Assembly (NCBI RefSeq): GCF_027497195.1
Contig: NZ_CP114905.1
Location: 248,001-312,000, forward strand
DNA from: Streptomyces sp. WMMC500
Lineage (GTDB): Bacteria; Actinomycetota; Actinomycetes; Streptomycetales; Streptomycetaceae
Direction: 5' to 3'
DNA length: 64,000 nt
The notes beneath the pieces are model-generated. The model was not told the origin of the DNA and did no database searches. It was given only the letters and a program-made list of their open reading frames with translations. Each line of letters begins with the position of its first letter. Position 1 is the stretch's first letter. This document shows, piece after piece, positions 16,136-23,987 of the stretch. The position numbers and the translations under genes are program-made.

Positions 16136-17443
16136 CTACTCCTCGCGGCTGTGCAGCTCCAGGCCGAGCGCGCGGAACTGCTCGACGGGCCGGTGGTAGC
16201 CGCGCTCGATGTGGTGCACCCCGCGCAGCGTCGAGCCGCCGGTGGCGACGGCCGCCGCCAGCACGGCGGAGAACCCGGCGCGGATGTCGGGCATCGTGAC
16301 GTCCCCGCCGCGCAGGCCGCTGACGCCGCGCACGACGGCGGAGTGCAGCGCGCCCGTGTCGTGGTAGCGGCAGGCGGGGCCGCCCAGGCACGTGTCGTAG
16401 ACCTCGATCTCCGCGCCCATGCCCTGCAGCGCGGAGACGTACGCCAGCCGGTTCTCGTACACCGTCTCGTGCAGCACCGACATTCCCTCGGCCTGCGTGA
16501 AGAGCACCATCAGCGGCGTCTGCCAGTCGGTGGCGAAGCCCGGGTGGGTGTCGGTCTGCACGGCCGCGGCACGCAGCTTCCGCGGGGCCGACGCCGTGAT
16601 CCACTCGTCGGTGATCTCGAACCGGGCGCCCATCCGCGCCAGCGTGGTGATCGGCGTCACCAGCCGGTCCTGCGGGCAGCCGTGCACCCGTACCTCTCCC
16701 CCGGTGACCAGCCCGGCGACCAGGTAGGAGAACGCCTCGATCCGGTCGCCGCCGAGCCGGGTGGTGGCGCCGCCGAGCGCGTCGACGCCCTCGACGACGA
16801 TCCGGCGGTCCGGGTAGAGGGAGATCCGGGCGCCCATCCGCTGGAGGAACAGCGCCAGCTCGACGATCTCCGGCTCGGTCGCGGCGTTGCGGATGACGGT
16901 GCGGCCCTCGGCCCGTACGGCGGTCAGCAGCACCGTCTCGGTGGCCCCGACGCTGGGGTACGGCAGGTCGACACGGGTGCCGCGCAGCCGGGCGGCGCGG
17001 GCGTGGATGCCGTCCTCCGCCAGCTCCACCTCGGCGCCGAAGCGGCGCAGCGCGTCCAGGTGGAAGTCGACCGGGCGGCGGCCGATGGGGTCGCCGCCGA
17101 CCATCGGCACGAACGCCTCGCCGGTCAGGTGCAGCAGCGGCCCGAGCAGCAGGATCGGGATGCGGTTGAGTCCGGTGAACGCCTTGTCCACGCTCGGGTC
17201 CGCCACCGGGCCCGGCACGACGGTGACCTCGCCGTCGGTGCGCTCGACCTTCATGCCCACGTGCTCCAGCATCCGGGCGGTGATGCCGACCTCGCCGACG
17301 TCGGGCGCGTTGCGTATGGTGCTCGGCCCGGAGCCGAGCATCGCGGCCACCATGTGCTTGCTGACCGCGTTCTTCGCCCCGCGCACGGTGACGTCACCGC
17401 GCAGCGGTCCGGACGGCTCGATCTGCCACAGCTTCCCAGTCAC
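16136..17443 (-). CDS. UDP-N-acetylglucosamine 1-carboxyvinyltransferase (MurA family, Asp variant)
   Basis: This 435-residue enzyme of the MurA/EPSP-synthase fold would transfer enolpyruvate from PEP to UDP-GlcNAc, the first committed step of peptidoglycan synthesis, in the cytoplasm. Conserved active-site segments are RGAKNAVSKH (Lys and Asn), HPGFATDWQTPLM (catalytic Asp) and PDIRAGFSAVLAA (Arg). In the mobile loop the fosfomycin-target Cys is replaced by Asp: GGDPIGRRPVDFHL in place of GGCxIGxRPVD. This variant also occurs in mycobacterial MurA and predicts fosfomycin insensitivity. A housekeeping murA normally lies elsewhere in actinobacterial genomes, so this is probably a paralogue. 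The start is GTG 17443. Confidence 0.85.
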   Translation of the reverse strand: MTGKLWQIEPSGPLRGDVTVRGAKNAVSKHMVAAMLGSGPSTIRNAPDVGEVGITARMLEHVGMKVERTDGEVTVVPGPVADPSVDKAFTGLNRIPILLLGPLLHLTGEAFVPMVGGDPIGRRPVDFHLDALRRFGAEVELAEDGIHARAARLRGTRVDLPYPSVGATETVLLTAVRAEGRTVIRNAATEPEIVELALFLQRMGARISLYPDRRIVVEGVDALGGATTRLGGDRIEAFSYLVAGLVTGGEVRVHGCPQDRLVTPITTLARMGARFEITDEWITASAPRKLRAAAVQTDTHPGFATDWQTPLMVLFTQAEGMSVLHETVYENRLAYVSALQGMGAEIEVYDTCLGGPACRYHDTGALHSAVVRGVSGLRGGDVTMPDIRAGFSAVLAAAVATGGSTLRGVHHIERGYHRPVEQFRALGLELHSREE

Positions 17444-17629
17444 CCGTGCAGCCTACGACCGCGCCCCGGGGCCTCCTCCCCCCGGCCCCTCGCCGGCCCC
17501 TCCACCGGCCCCGCCGGTCTCGTCGTCCCGAACGGGTGAGGGCCGCCCCGGGCCCTACACGCTGCGCAGTTGTCTGCGTACGCTGTGGTGGGACCACGGC
17601 ACGACGGGGACGTACGGCCCGGGGGTGCC

Positions 17630-19073
17630 ATGGGATTCGGCTTCGGCCAGCCCGCGGCGGTGAACTCCCCGTGGAGCTCACCGGCTTCGTCGGCAGGACG
17701 GAGGAGATCGCCCTGGTCCGCGCCGAGTTGGCGCGATCGCGGCTCGTCACGCTGGCCGGCCCCGGCGGGGTCGGCAAGAGCCGCACGGCGATGCGGGCCG
17801 CCGCCGGGCTCACCGCCCGTTTCCCCGACGGCGTGTGGCCGGCGGAGCTGTCCGGGCTGCGCGACCCGGAGGTGCTGCTCACCTCGCTCGCCGCGGTGCT
17901 GGAGCTGCCGGAGCAGCCGGGCATGGGGACGCTGGACGCGATGGTGGCGCATCTGCGCGAGCGCCGGCTGCTGATCGTCCTCGACACCTGCGAGCACGTG
18001 CTCGACGCCTGCGCGATGCTCTCCGACGTGCTGCCGCGCGAGGCTCCGGGGGTCAGTGTGCTCGCCACCGGCCGGCAGCCGCTCGACGTGCCGGGCGAGC
18101 GCTGCCTGACCATAGCGCCGCTGGACCCCGCCGACTCGCTGGAGCTGTTCGTGCAGCGCGCGGCGTCCGTCGTCCCGGGCTTCGCGGTCACCGACGCCAA
18201 CCGCGAGCAGTTGCTCGCGCTCGTCGGCCGGCTCGACGGGATGCCGCCGGCGCTGGAGCTGGCCGCGGTACGGCTGCGGGCGGTGCCGCTCGCGGAGCTG
18301 GCCGCCCGGCTCGACCGCCGCTTCGAGGTCCTCACCGGCGGCCAGCGCACCACTGGCCCGCGCCGGCGACGTCGAGGCTGTGCGCGAGCGGCACCTGGCG
18401 GCCGTGCGGGAGCTCGGGCAGCGCTTCTGGGACGAGCTGCTGACCCCGGCACAGCCCGGGCTGCGCGCGGCGGTACGGGAGCGGATCGCCGACATCCGGG
18501 TGGCCGTGGCCTACGCGTACGACGCGCCCGGGCGGGCCCGCGACGGCCTGTGGCTGGCGGCGCAGCTCGCGCCGTACTGGCGGGCCGCGGGCACGCTGTC
18601 CGAGGGCCGGCACTGGATCGACAAGGGGCTCGACCTGGCTCCGGCGGTCTGCGAGGAGCGGGCCTGGGGCCTGCTGATGACCGGGATCTTCGGGATCTGG
18701 ACGGCGGACCTCGCGACGGCGGCCGAGCGCTTCCCGCTGGCCCGGGCCGCCGCGGAGCAGGCCGGGACGGAGCGCGTCGCCCGGTTCGCCGACGCGTACC
18801 TGGGGGCGCTCACGGCACGGGGCGCGGATGACGGGGGCGGCGGTCCTGGCTGCGGCACGGGCCGACGCGGACGAGCCACCCGGCACCGCGGCGGCGGCCC
18901 TGACGCGGCGGGAGCGCGAGGTGGCCGCGCTGGTGGCGCAGGGGCTCTCCGACCGGGAGGTCGCGGAGCGGCTGGTGATCTCCAAGCGGACCGCGGACGC
19001 GCACGTGAAGCACATATTCGCCAAGCTGGACATCACCTCCCGCCGCGAGATCCCGGCCGTGCTGGAGCCGTAG
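17630..19073 (+). pseudogene. Degraded LuxR-type ATPase regulator (NB-ARC + HTH)
   Basis: Three pieces of one regulator type lie in order in different frames. Piece 1 (to about 18350) has LPVELTGFVGRTEE, the P-loop LAGPGGVGKSRT, LIVLDTCEHVLDAC and the GLPLAL-like box (GMPPALELAAVRL). Piece 2 (about 18353-18815) is LARAGDVEAVRERHL plus helical repeats. Piece 3 (18828-19073) is an intact LuxR HTH, LTRREREVAALVAQGLSD to ITSRREIPAVLEP. The likely ATG 17630 is out of frame with piece 1. Compared with the family, about 150 residues are missing between pieces 1 and 2 and much of the TPR region between 2 and 3. Internal deletions plus frameshifts best explain this. The short HTH piece could still be made alone from ATG 18828, but that is speculative. 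Confidence 0.7.
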
Positions 19074-19253
19074 CCGGCCGCCGGGAACTCCCCCGCGTGC
19101 CCGCCGGCCGTACGTGGCCGATTCGCGACGCGAGCCGGCGAGGCGCTGTGGACGCCGCCGCGGGGACGTAGTGCCGTGGTACGCGGCAGGCTCGTGCGCG
19201 TGCTGTGCGGGGGCAACGGCAGTGGGTGCTCGGTGACAGGTGGGTGAGCCGGC

Positions 19254-20291
19254 GTGCGCGTCGGCGCCGGCGGCAGCGCCGCCCGCGTCGGCCTCTCCCA
19301 CCGCTACGGCACCGGCCCGCTGGACATCGCCGCCGCCACGGTCGCGCGCTCGGCGGGCGGCGCGGCGGTCGAGGAGGGCACGGTACGGCAACTGACGTTC
19401 GACGGCGCCGAGTCGGTGACGATCCCGGCCGGCGGCGAGGTGTCCGGCGACCCGGTGCGACTGCCGGTCGCGGAACTGGAGTCGCTGACGGTCACGTTGT
19501 ACCTGGCGGAGCCGACGGGCCCGGCGACGTACCACCAGACGGCCTCGGCGACCAGCTACCGGGCGGCCGGGGATCACACCGCGGACGAGAGCGGCGGGGC
19601 GTTCACGGAGACGTCCGTGTCCTGGTACTTCCTCGCCGAGGTCCGGGTGCTGTGCGAGACCGGCTGCCGCGACGACGGGGTGGTGGCCTTCGGCGACTCG
19701 ATCACCGACGGGCTCGGATCCACGGTGGACGCCGGGAATCGCTATCCGGACGAGTTGGCGGAGCGCTTCGTCCGCGAGGGCCGGCCGCGCGGCGTCCTCA
19801 ACCACGGGATCAGCGGCAACATGATCACCACCGGCACGCCGGGCACCGGTGACAGCGGCGTGAACCGCTTCGCCGAGGACGTGCTCGACGAGCCCGCGGT
19901 GCGCACGGTCGTCGTGCTGGAGGGGATCAACGACATCGGCCTCGGCGGCCGGCCCGGCGGGCAGATCCCCGACGTGTCGGTGGAGCAGCTCATCGCCGCG
20001 CACCGGGACGTCATCGGGCAGGCGCGGGCCGCGCGGCTGACAGTCGTCGGCGCGACGCTCGTGCCGTTCGAGGGGGCGGGGTACTTCACCGAGCGCGGCG
20101 AGGCCAAGCGCGACGCCCTCAACGAGTGGATCCGCACCTCCGGCGCGTACGACGAGGTCGTCGACCTCGACCGGGTGCTCGCCGACCCCGCGGACCCGGA
20201 CCGGCTGCTGCCCGCGTACGACAGCGGCGACCATCTGCACCCGAGCGACGCGGGCTACCGGGCGTCGAGGCCGTCGACGCCGCCGTGCTCT
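19254..20291 (+). pseudogene. SGNH/GDSL-like hydrolase, N-terminally truncated and frameshifted
   Basis: The open frame (349 codons, running to 20300) matches secreted actinobacterial SGNH hydrolases. It has RVGLSHRYGTGPLDIAAATVA, the block I nucleophile VVAFGDSITDGLGS, NHGISGN, VLEGINDIG (block III G-x-N-D) and the C-terminal D-x-x-H in SGDHLHPSDAGYR. The family normally has a signal peptide and 50-70 more N-terminal residues; none are encoded upstream in frame. Just after DAGYR the family-like ending GVEAVDAAVL-stop (ends 20291) lies in another frame, suggesting a one-base change near 20260. Catalytic residues survive, so weak cytosolic activity cannot be excluded. The adjacent broken LuxR gene supports local decay. 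Confidence 0.55.
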
Positions 20292-20368
20292 GACCGCTGA
20301 CGCACCGGCACAGGGCGTACGGTCACCGCGCGGCGCACCGCGCCGGCCGGTGACCGTACGCTCGCGCC

Positions 20369-20770
20369 ATGACGATCACGTACGAGTGGCGCGGCGAGTT
20401 CGCCAACGCCGACGTCAACGCCCTGCACGCCGAGGGCTTCCACCACCGGGTCCTGGACATCGACTGGCGCGCGCAACTCCACCGCCACAGCCTCGGCTGG
20501 GTGTGCGCGCGCGACGGCGGCACGCTCGCCGGCTTCGTCAACGTCGCCTGGGACGGCGGCGTGCACGCCTTTCTCCTGGACACCGTCGTGCCGGCGGCGC
20601 GGCGGTGTGAGCGCATCGGCGCCGCGCTGGTCGCGGAGGCGGCGGCCGGGGCCCGCGCGGCCGGATGCGAGTGGCTGCACGTCGACTTCGACGACGAGCT
20701 GCGCCCGTTCTACCTCGACGGCTGCGGCTTCCGGCCGACGCCCGCGGGCCTCCTCCGGCTGGCCGGCTGA
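20369..20770 (+). CDS. GNAT family N-acetyltransferase
   Basis: This 133-residue cytoplasmic acetyltransferase of the GNAT fold transfers acetyl from acetyl-CoA to an amine. The acetyl-CoA pyrophosphate loop is seen in VVPAARRCERIGAALVAEA (R-x-x-G/R-x-x-G/A pattern), followed by the helix AAAGARAAGCEWLHVDF and the FYLDGCGF strand typical of the family. ATG 20369 comes directly after a short intergenic stretch. The substrate is unknown and no obvious partner gene is near. Confidence 0.85.
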   Translation: MTITYEWRGEFANADVNALHAEGFHHRVLDIDWRAQLHRHSLGWVCARDGGTLAGFVNVAWDGGVHAFLLDTVVPAARRCERIGAALVAEAAAGARAAGCEWLHVDFDDELRPFYLDGCGFRPTPAGLLRLAG

Positions 20771-20938
20771 CCTGCGGGCACCGCCACGACCGCACGGCTC
20801 AACCGCCCGGCCACCGGCTCTTCGCCCAACTGCCGCTTCACATGTCGCCCATGGGGGCTTTGCGCCGTTGCCCGGCCGGTGACCGCCCCCGGAAGATGAC
20901 GGTCGTCAAGCTCCACGAAGCCGCCTGGGGAGGCCGCC

Positions 20939-21724
20939 ATGAGGTCGAGCAGCCGGATCCGTCGCGCAACCGCCGTCCTCGGCGGCGCCTTCGCGCTCGT
21001 GATCGCCGTACCCCACGCCGCCTCGGCGGCCGCCGCTCCGCCACAGGCGCTGCCGGCGAACGCGGACGGTCTGGAGCAGACGTTCCAGCCGGCGTACGAC
21101 TACGACACCGACGGCTGCTATCCCACCCCGGCCATCGGCCCCGACGGCACGGTCAACCCGGGCCTGGAGCCGGGCGGGGCACTCGACAGCGACTGCCGCG
21201 ACGCCGCGGACCTGGACAACACCAACGGCTACTCCCGCGCGAAGTGCAACAACGGCTGGTGCGCCGTCGTCTACGGCCTGTACTTCGAGAAGGACCAGGC
21301 CCTGCCCGGTACGAACCTCTTCGGGCACCGGCACGACTGGGAGCACGTCGTGGTCTGGGTGCGGGACGACGGGGCACAGCAAGCGCAGTACGTCTCGACC
21401 TCCGCCCACGGCGACTTCGCCACCTATCCCCGCGACCAGATCCGGTGGGACGGCACCCACCCCAAGGTCGTCTACCACAAGGACGGCGTCGGCACCCACG
21501 CCTTCCGCCCCGCGGGCGGCAACGACGAGCCGCCGGAGAACCACCAGGGTGCCTGGCAGTTCCCCGACCTGGTGGGCTGGAACGGCTATCCCGCGGGGGT
21601 GCGCGACCGGCTCGCGGCGACGGACTTCGGCAGCGCCAACTTCGGCCTGAAGGACGCCTCCTTCGTCTCCCACCTGACCAAGGCCCTGCCCGCGGGCATC
21701 CCGTTCGACCCCGCCGCGCCGTAG
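20939..21724 (+). CDS. Secreted NPP1/NLP (necrosis-inducing) family protein
   Basis: The 261-residue preprotein has a Sec signal (MRSSSRIRRATAVLGG then hydrophobic core, cleavage near ASAAAA at about 31). The mature domain is an NLP fold with the signature heptapeptide GHRHDWE (in LFGHRHDWEHVVVW), the metal-binding site that in plant-pathogen NLPs supports binding to glycosyl-inositol-phosphoceramide and membrane damage. Two conserved-looking Cys in RAKCNNGWCAVVY may form a disulfide. A GGGGAGG site precedes ATG 20939. NLPs occur in saprophytic streptomycetes too, so toxicity towards plants is not implied by sequence alone. Confidence 0.88.
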   Translation: MRSSSRIRRATAVLGGAFALVIAVPHAASAAAAPPQALPANADGLEQTFQPAYDYDTDGCYPTPAIGPDGTVNPGLEPGGALDSDCRDAADLDNTNGYSRAKCNNGWCAVVYGLYFEKDQALPGTNLFGHRHDWEHVVVWVRDDGAQQAQYVSTSAHGDFATYPRDQIRWDGTHPKVVYHKDGVGTHAFRPAGGNDEPPENHQGAWQFPDLVGWNGYPAGVRDRLAATDFGSANFGLKDASFVSHLTKALPAGIPFDPAAP

Positions 21725-21751
21725 CCGCGCCGCACGCGGGTTCCGCCGGGC

Positions 21752-22540
21752 TCACTCCCCCAGCAGCCGCAGGTGCTTCTTCTCGATCGTCGCGGTGAGC
21801 AGCAGGTCGGTGATGAGGTTGTGGTTGAGCGCGTTGCCCACCGGCGGCGGCACGTCCTTGGCGAGCATCCCCGGCACCCCGTCGCGGCTGAGCTTCTTCC
21901 GCACGCCCGCGACGATGTGCGCGGCGCGCTTCTCCGTCCAGTTGCGCGTCGGCTCCAGCCGCCTCAGCTCGTACGCGACCTGCGCCCAGGTCAGCGGCTG
22001 CGGCTGCGCCTCGCCCTGCAGGTAGCGCTGGGCGAGGCAGACGAGCACGAGCAGTTCCTCGTCGTCGAGGTCGCGCTCCTCGCCGAGCGTCGACTCCTCC
22101 TGCACGGTCGGCCCGCCTATCGTGCCGCCGGGTCTGGCCGCGGAGATCCGCACCTCCAGCAGATGGTCCTGCCGGGGCGAGACGACGAACAGCGGGGTGT
22201 AACCGGCGGGCAGGAAGGCCTGGTCGCCGCCGTGCACCAGCCGCGCGTCGGGGAAGCGGATCGGGCGCTTCCCGGTGTTGGTCAGCACCCAGCGCGCGTA
22301 CTGCCGGGTGAGGATCCCCTGCCTGCGGCTGACGTGCTTGTCGCCGCCCCCGACGCAGACGTGCACCTCCGGCTCGTTGCGGCCGAACACCAGCGTGAAG
22401 CCGGCGTCCGGTGCCACGCTCATCCCGCCGTTCGAGCCGAGCACGAACAGCGTCTCCGGCCGCGGCGGGACGTCGGCGGGAGGCAGCCCGCGGCTCAGGC
22501 TGCCGACTTCCTTCGGGAGCAGAGTGATCTTGCTCGCCAT
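21752..22540 (-). CDS. FHA-domain protein with C-terminal helical domain
   Basis: In this 262-residue protein the central part is an FHA phosphothreonine-binding fold (FTLVFGRNEPEVHVCVG, then KHVSRRQGILTRQ, the G-R and S-R-x-x-G pattern, then W-V-L-T-N-T-G). The C-terminal part (about residues 150-262) has a winged-helix-like arrangement (LTWAQVAYELRRLEPTRNWTEKRAAHIVAGVRKKL) seen in a group of actinobacterial FHA proteins. It is the last of three same-strand genes with two Ser/Thr kinases upstream (85-base gap), so it is probably a phospho-reader or substrate of those kinases. The C-terminal domain could bind DNA, which would link phosphorylation to gene control; that is inference. Confidence 0.8.
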   Translation of the reverse strand: MASKITLLPKEVGSLSRGLPPADVPPRPETLFVLGSNGGMSVAPDAGFTLVFGRNEPEVHVCVGGGDKHVSRRQGILTRQYARWVLTNTGKRPIRFPDARLVHGGDQAFLPAGYTPLFVVSPRQDHLLEVRISAARPGGTIGGPTVQEESTLGEERDLDDEELLVLVCLAQRYLQGEAQPQPLTWAQVAYELRRLEPTRNWTEKRAAHIVAGVRKKLSRDGVPGMLAKDVPPPVGNALNHNLITDLLLTATIEKKHLRLLGE

Positions 22541-22625
22541 GGCGGGTACCCCCTTCTCCGGCTTCTCCGGGTGACTGCGCTCACCGTAATCATCCCCGCC
22601 CTGGAGGGGTCCCGAGCCCGGGAGG

Positions 22626-23987
22626 CTAGACGTTCGAGTCGGCGGGCGGGACGGCGAAGGCGACCTCGCCTCCGGCCTCTGCGCTGTACGGGCCGGGGCC
22701 GCGGACGGCGGCGGGGATGCCGGCGTTGGGTGAGCGCTGGGACATGGTCCTGCGGCCGTCGACGTGGATCTCGTAGGTGACCTCGCCGTAGTGGGACAGC
22801 TCGATGCTCCAGGCCGCGGAGCCGTTCTCCCGGGGGACCTCGACGGTCCTGCGCCAGGGCAGCGGGACGTCCTTCAGCGTCTCGGGCTTGCGGTTGACGG
22901 AGTACGTCATCTCCTGGACGGGTCCGTCGCCGGTGAGGGCGAACTCGACCGCGACCGGCTTCAGCGGTGCGGGCTCGGGCTTCTCGGCCGGCGGAGCGGA
23001 ATCCCTGTCCGCGGGGCGGGCGTCGTCCCGGGGCTCGGCGGGCGCCCGGTCCTCCCGCAGGGCGAGCAGGACGACGGCGCCGGCCCCCGCCGCGAGCACC
23101 GCCGAGCCGCCGAGGAGCAGGCGGCGGCGCGGGAAACCGGCCGGGGCGAGCGGCGGGTTGGCTGCCTCGCCGGCGTGCGCGTCGATCGCCGCGAGGACCG
23201 GCGCGGGCAGCCAGGCGGTGCCGGGGGGCGGGGCGTCGGGGCCGGGGTCCGCGGCGAGCCGGGCGCCGAGCGCGGCGGGCGTGGGGCGTTCCGCGGGGTC
23301 GAGGCGGCGGCAGGCGGCGATCAGCTCGCGCAGGGCGGCGTCGTCCCCGGGGCCGGGCGTCCCGTCGGAGCCGGTGCCGCCGCGGGCGTAGGCGTACGCG
23401 AGCGTGGAGCCGAGCGAGTACACGTCGGTGGGCGGCCCGGCCACGCTGCCGGCGACCTGCTCGGGCGACATGAAGCCGGGGGTGCCCGCGAGTTCCGCGG
23501 GCTGCGCCGCGGCGGCGATGCCGAAGTCGACGAGCTTGGGCCCGTCCGCCGTCAGCAGCACGTTGGCGGGCTTGACGTCGCGGTGGACGACCCCGGCGCG
23601 GTGCACCGCGACCAGCGCCTCCGCGAGCCCGGCGGCCAGCCGGCGTACCGAGTGGGCGGGCAGCGGCCCGAACCGCTCCACCGCCTCGTGCAGCGAGACC
23701 GACGGCACGAACTCGGTCGCCAGCCACGGCACCCGGCCGCCGGGGTCGGCGCCGACGACCGGCGGGCTGTGCACGCCGCCCGCGGCGGCGGTGGCCGCGA
23801 CCTCCCGTACGAAGTGGTCCCGCCCCTCCGGCCGGCGCGCCCGCTCGGCGTGCACGACCTTCACGGCCACGAGGCGCCCGCCGCGGGAGCGGCCGAGGTA
23901 GACGACGGCCGTGGCGCCGCTGCCGAGGCGCGCCAGGATGCGGTGTCCTCCCAGGGAGCGGGGGTCGTCGTGCTCAAGGGGCTCCAC
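22626..23987 (-). CDS. Membrane-anchored Ser/Thr protein kinase
   Basis: The 453-residue Hanks-type kinase has a Gly-rich loop LGSGATAVVYLG, Lys43 in VAVKVVH, VHRDVKPANV, DFGIA and the GTPGFMSPEQ segment. After a Pro-rich linker a single transmembrane helix (RRRLLLGGSAVLAAGAGAVVLLAL) leads to an extracytoplasmic Pro/Glu-rich stretch and a small domain, probably beta-rich, with no PASTA repeats. GTG 23987 overlaps the end of the upstream kinase by 14 bases, giving translational coupling; the much longer open frame is a shadow. The extracellular domain (FALTGDGPVQEMTYSVN onwards) recalls MmpS-like or immunoglobulin-type sensor folds, but I cannot name it. It probably signals with the upstream kinase and the FHA protein. 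Confidence 0.85.
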   Translation of the reverse strand: MEPLEHDDPRSLGGHRILARLGSGATAVVYLGRSRGGRLVAVKVVHAERARRPEGRDHFVREVAATAAAGGVHSPPVVGADPGGRVPWLATEFVPSVSLHEAVERFGPLPAHSVRRLAAGLAEALVAVHRAGVVHRDVKPANVLLTADGPKLVDFGIAAAAQPAELAGTPGFMSPEQVAGSVAGPPTDVYSLGSTLAYAYARGGTGSDGTPGPGDDAALRELIAACRRLDPAERPTPAALGARLAADPGPDAPPPGTAWLPAPVLAAIDAHAGEAANPPLAPAGFPRRRLLLGGSAVLAAGAGAVVLLALREDRAPAEPRDDARPADRDSAPPAEKPEPAPLKPVAVEFALTGDGPVQEMTYSVNRKPETLKDVPLPWRRTVEVPRENGSAAWSIELSHYGEVTYEIHVDGRRTMSQRSPNAGIPAAVRGPGPYSAEAGGEVAFAVPPADSNV

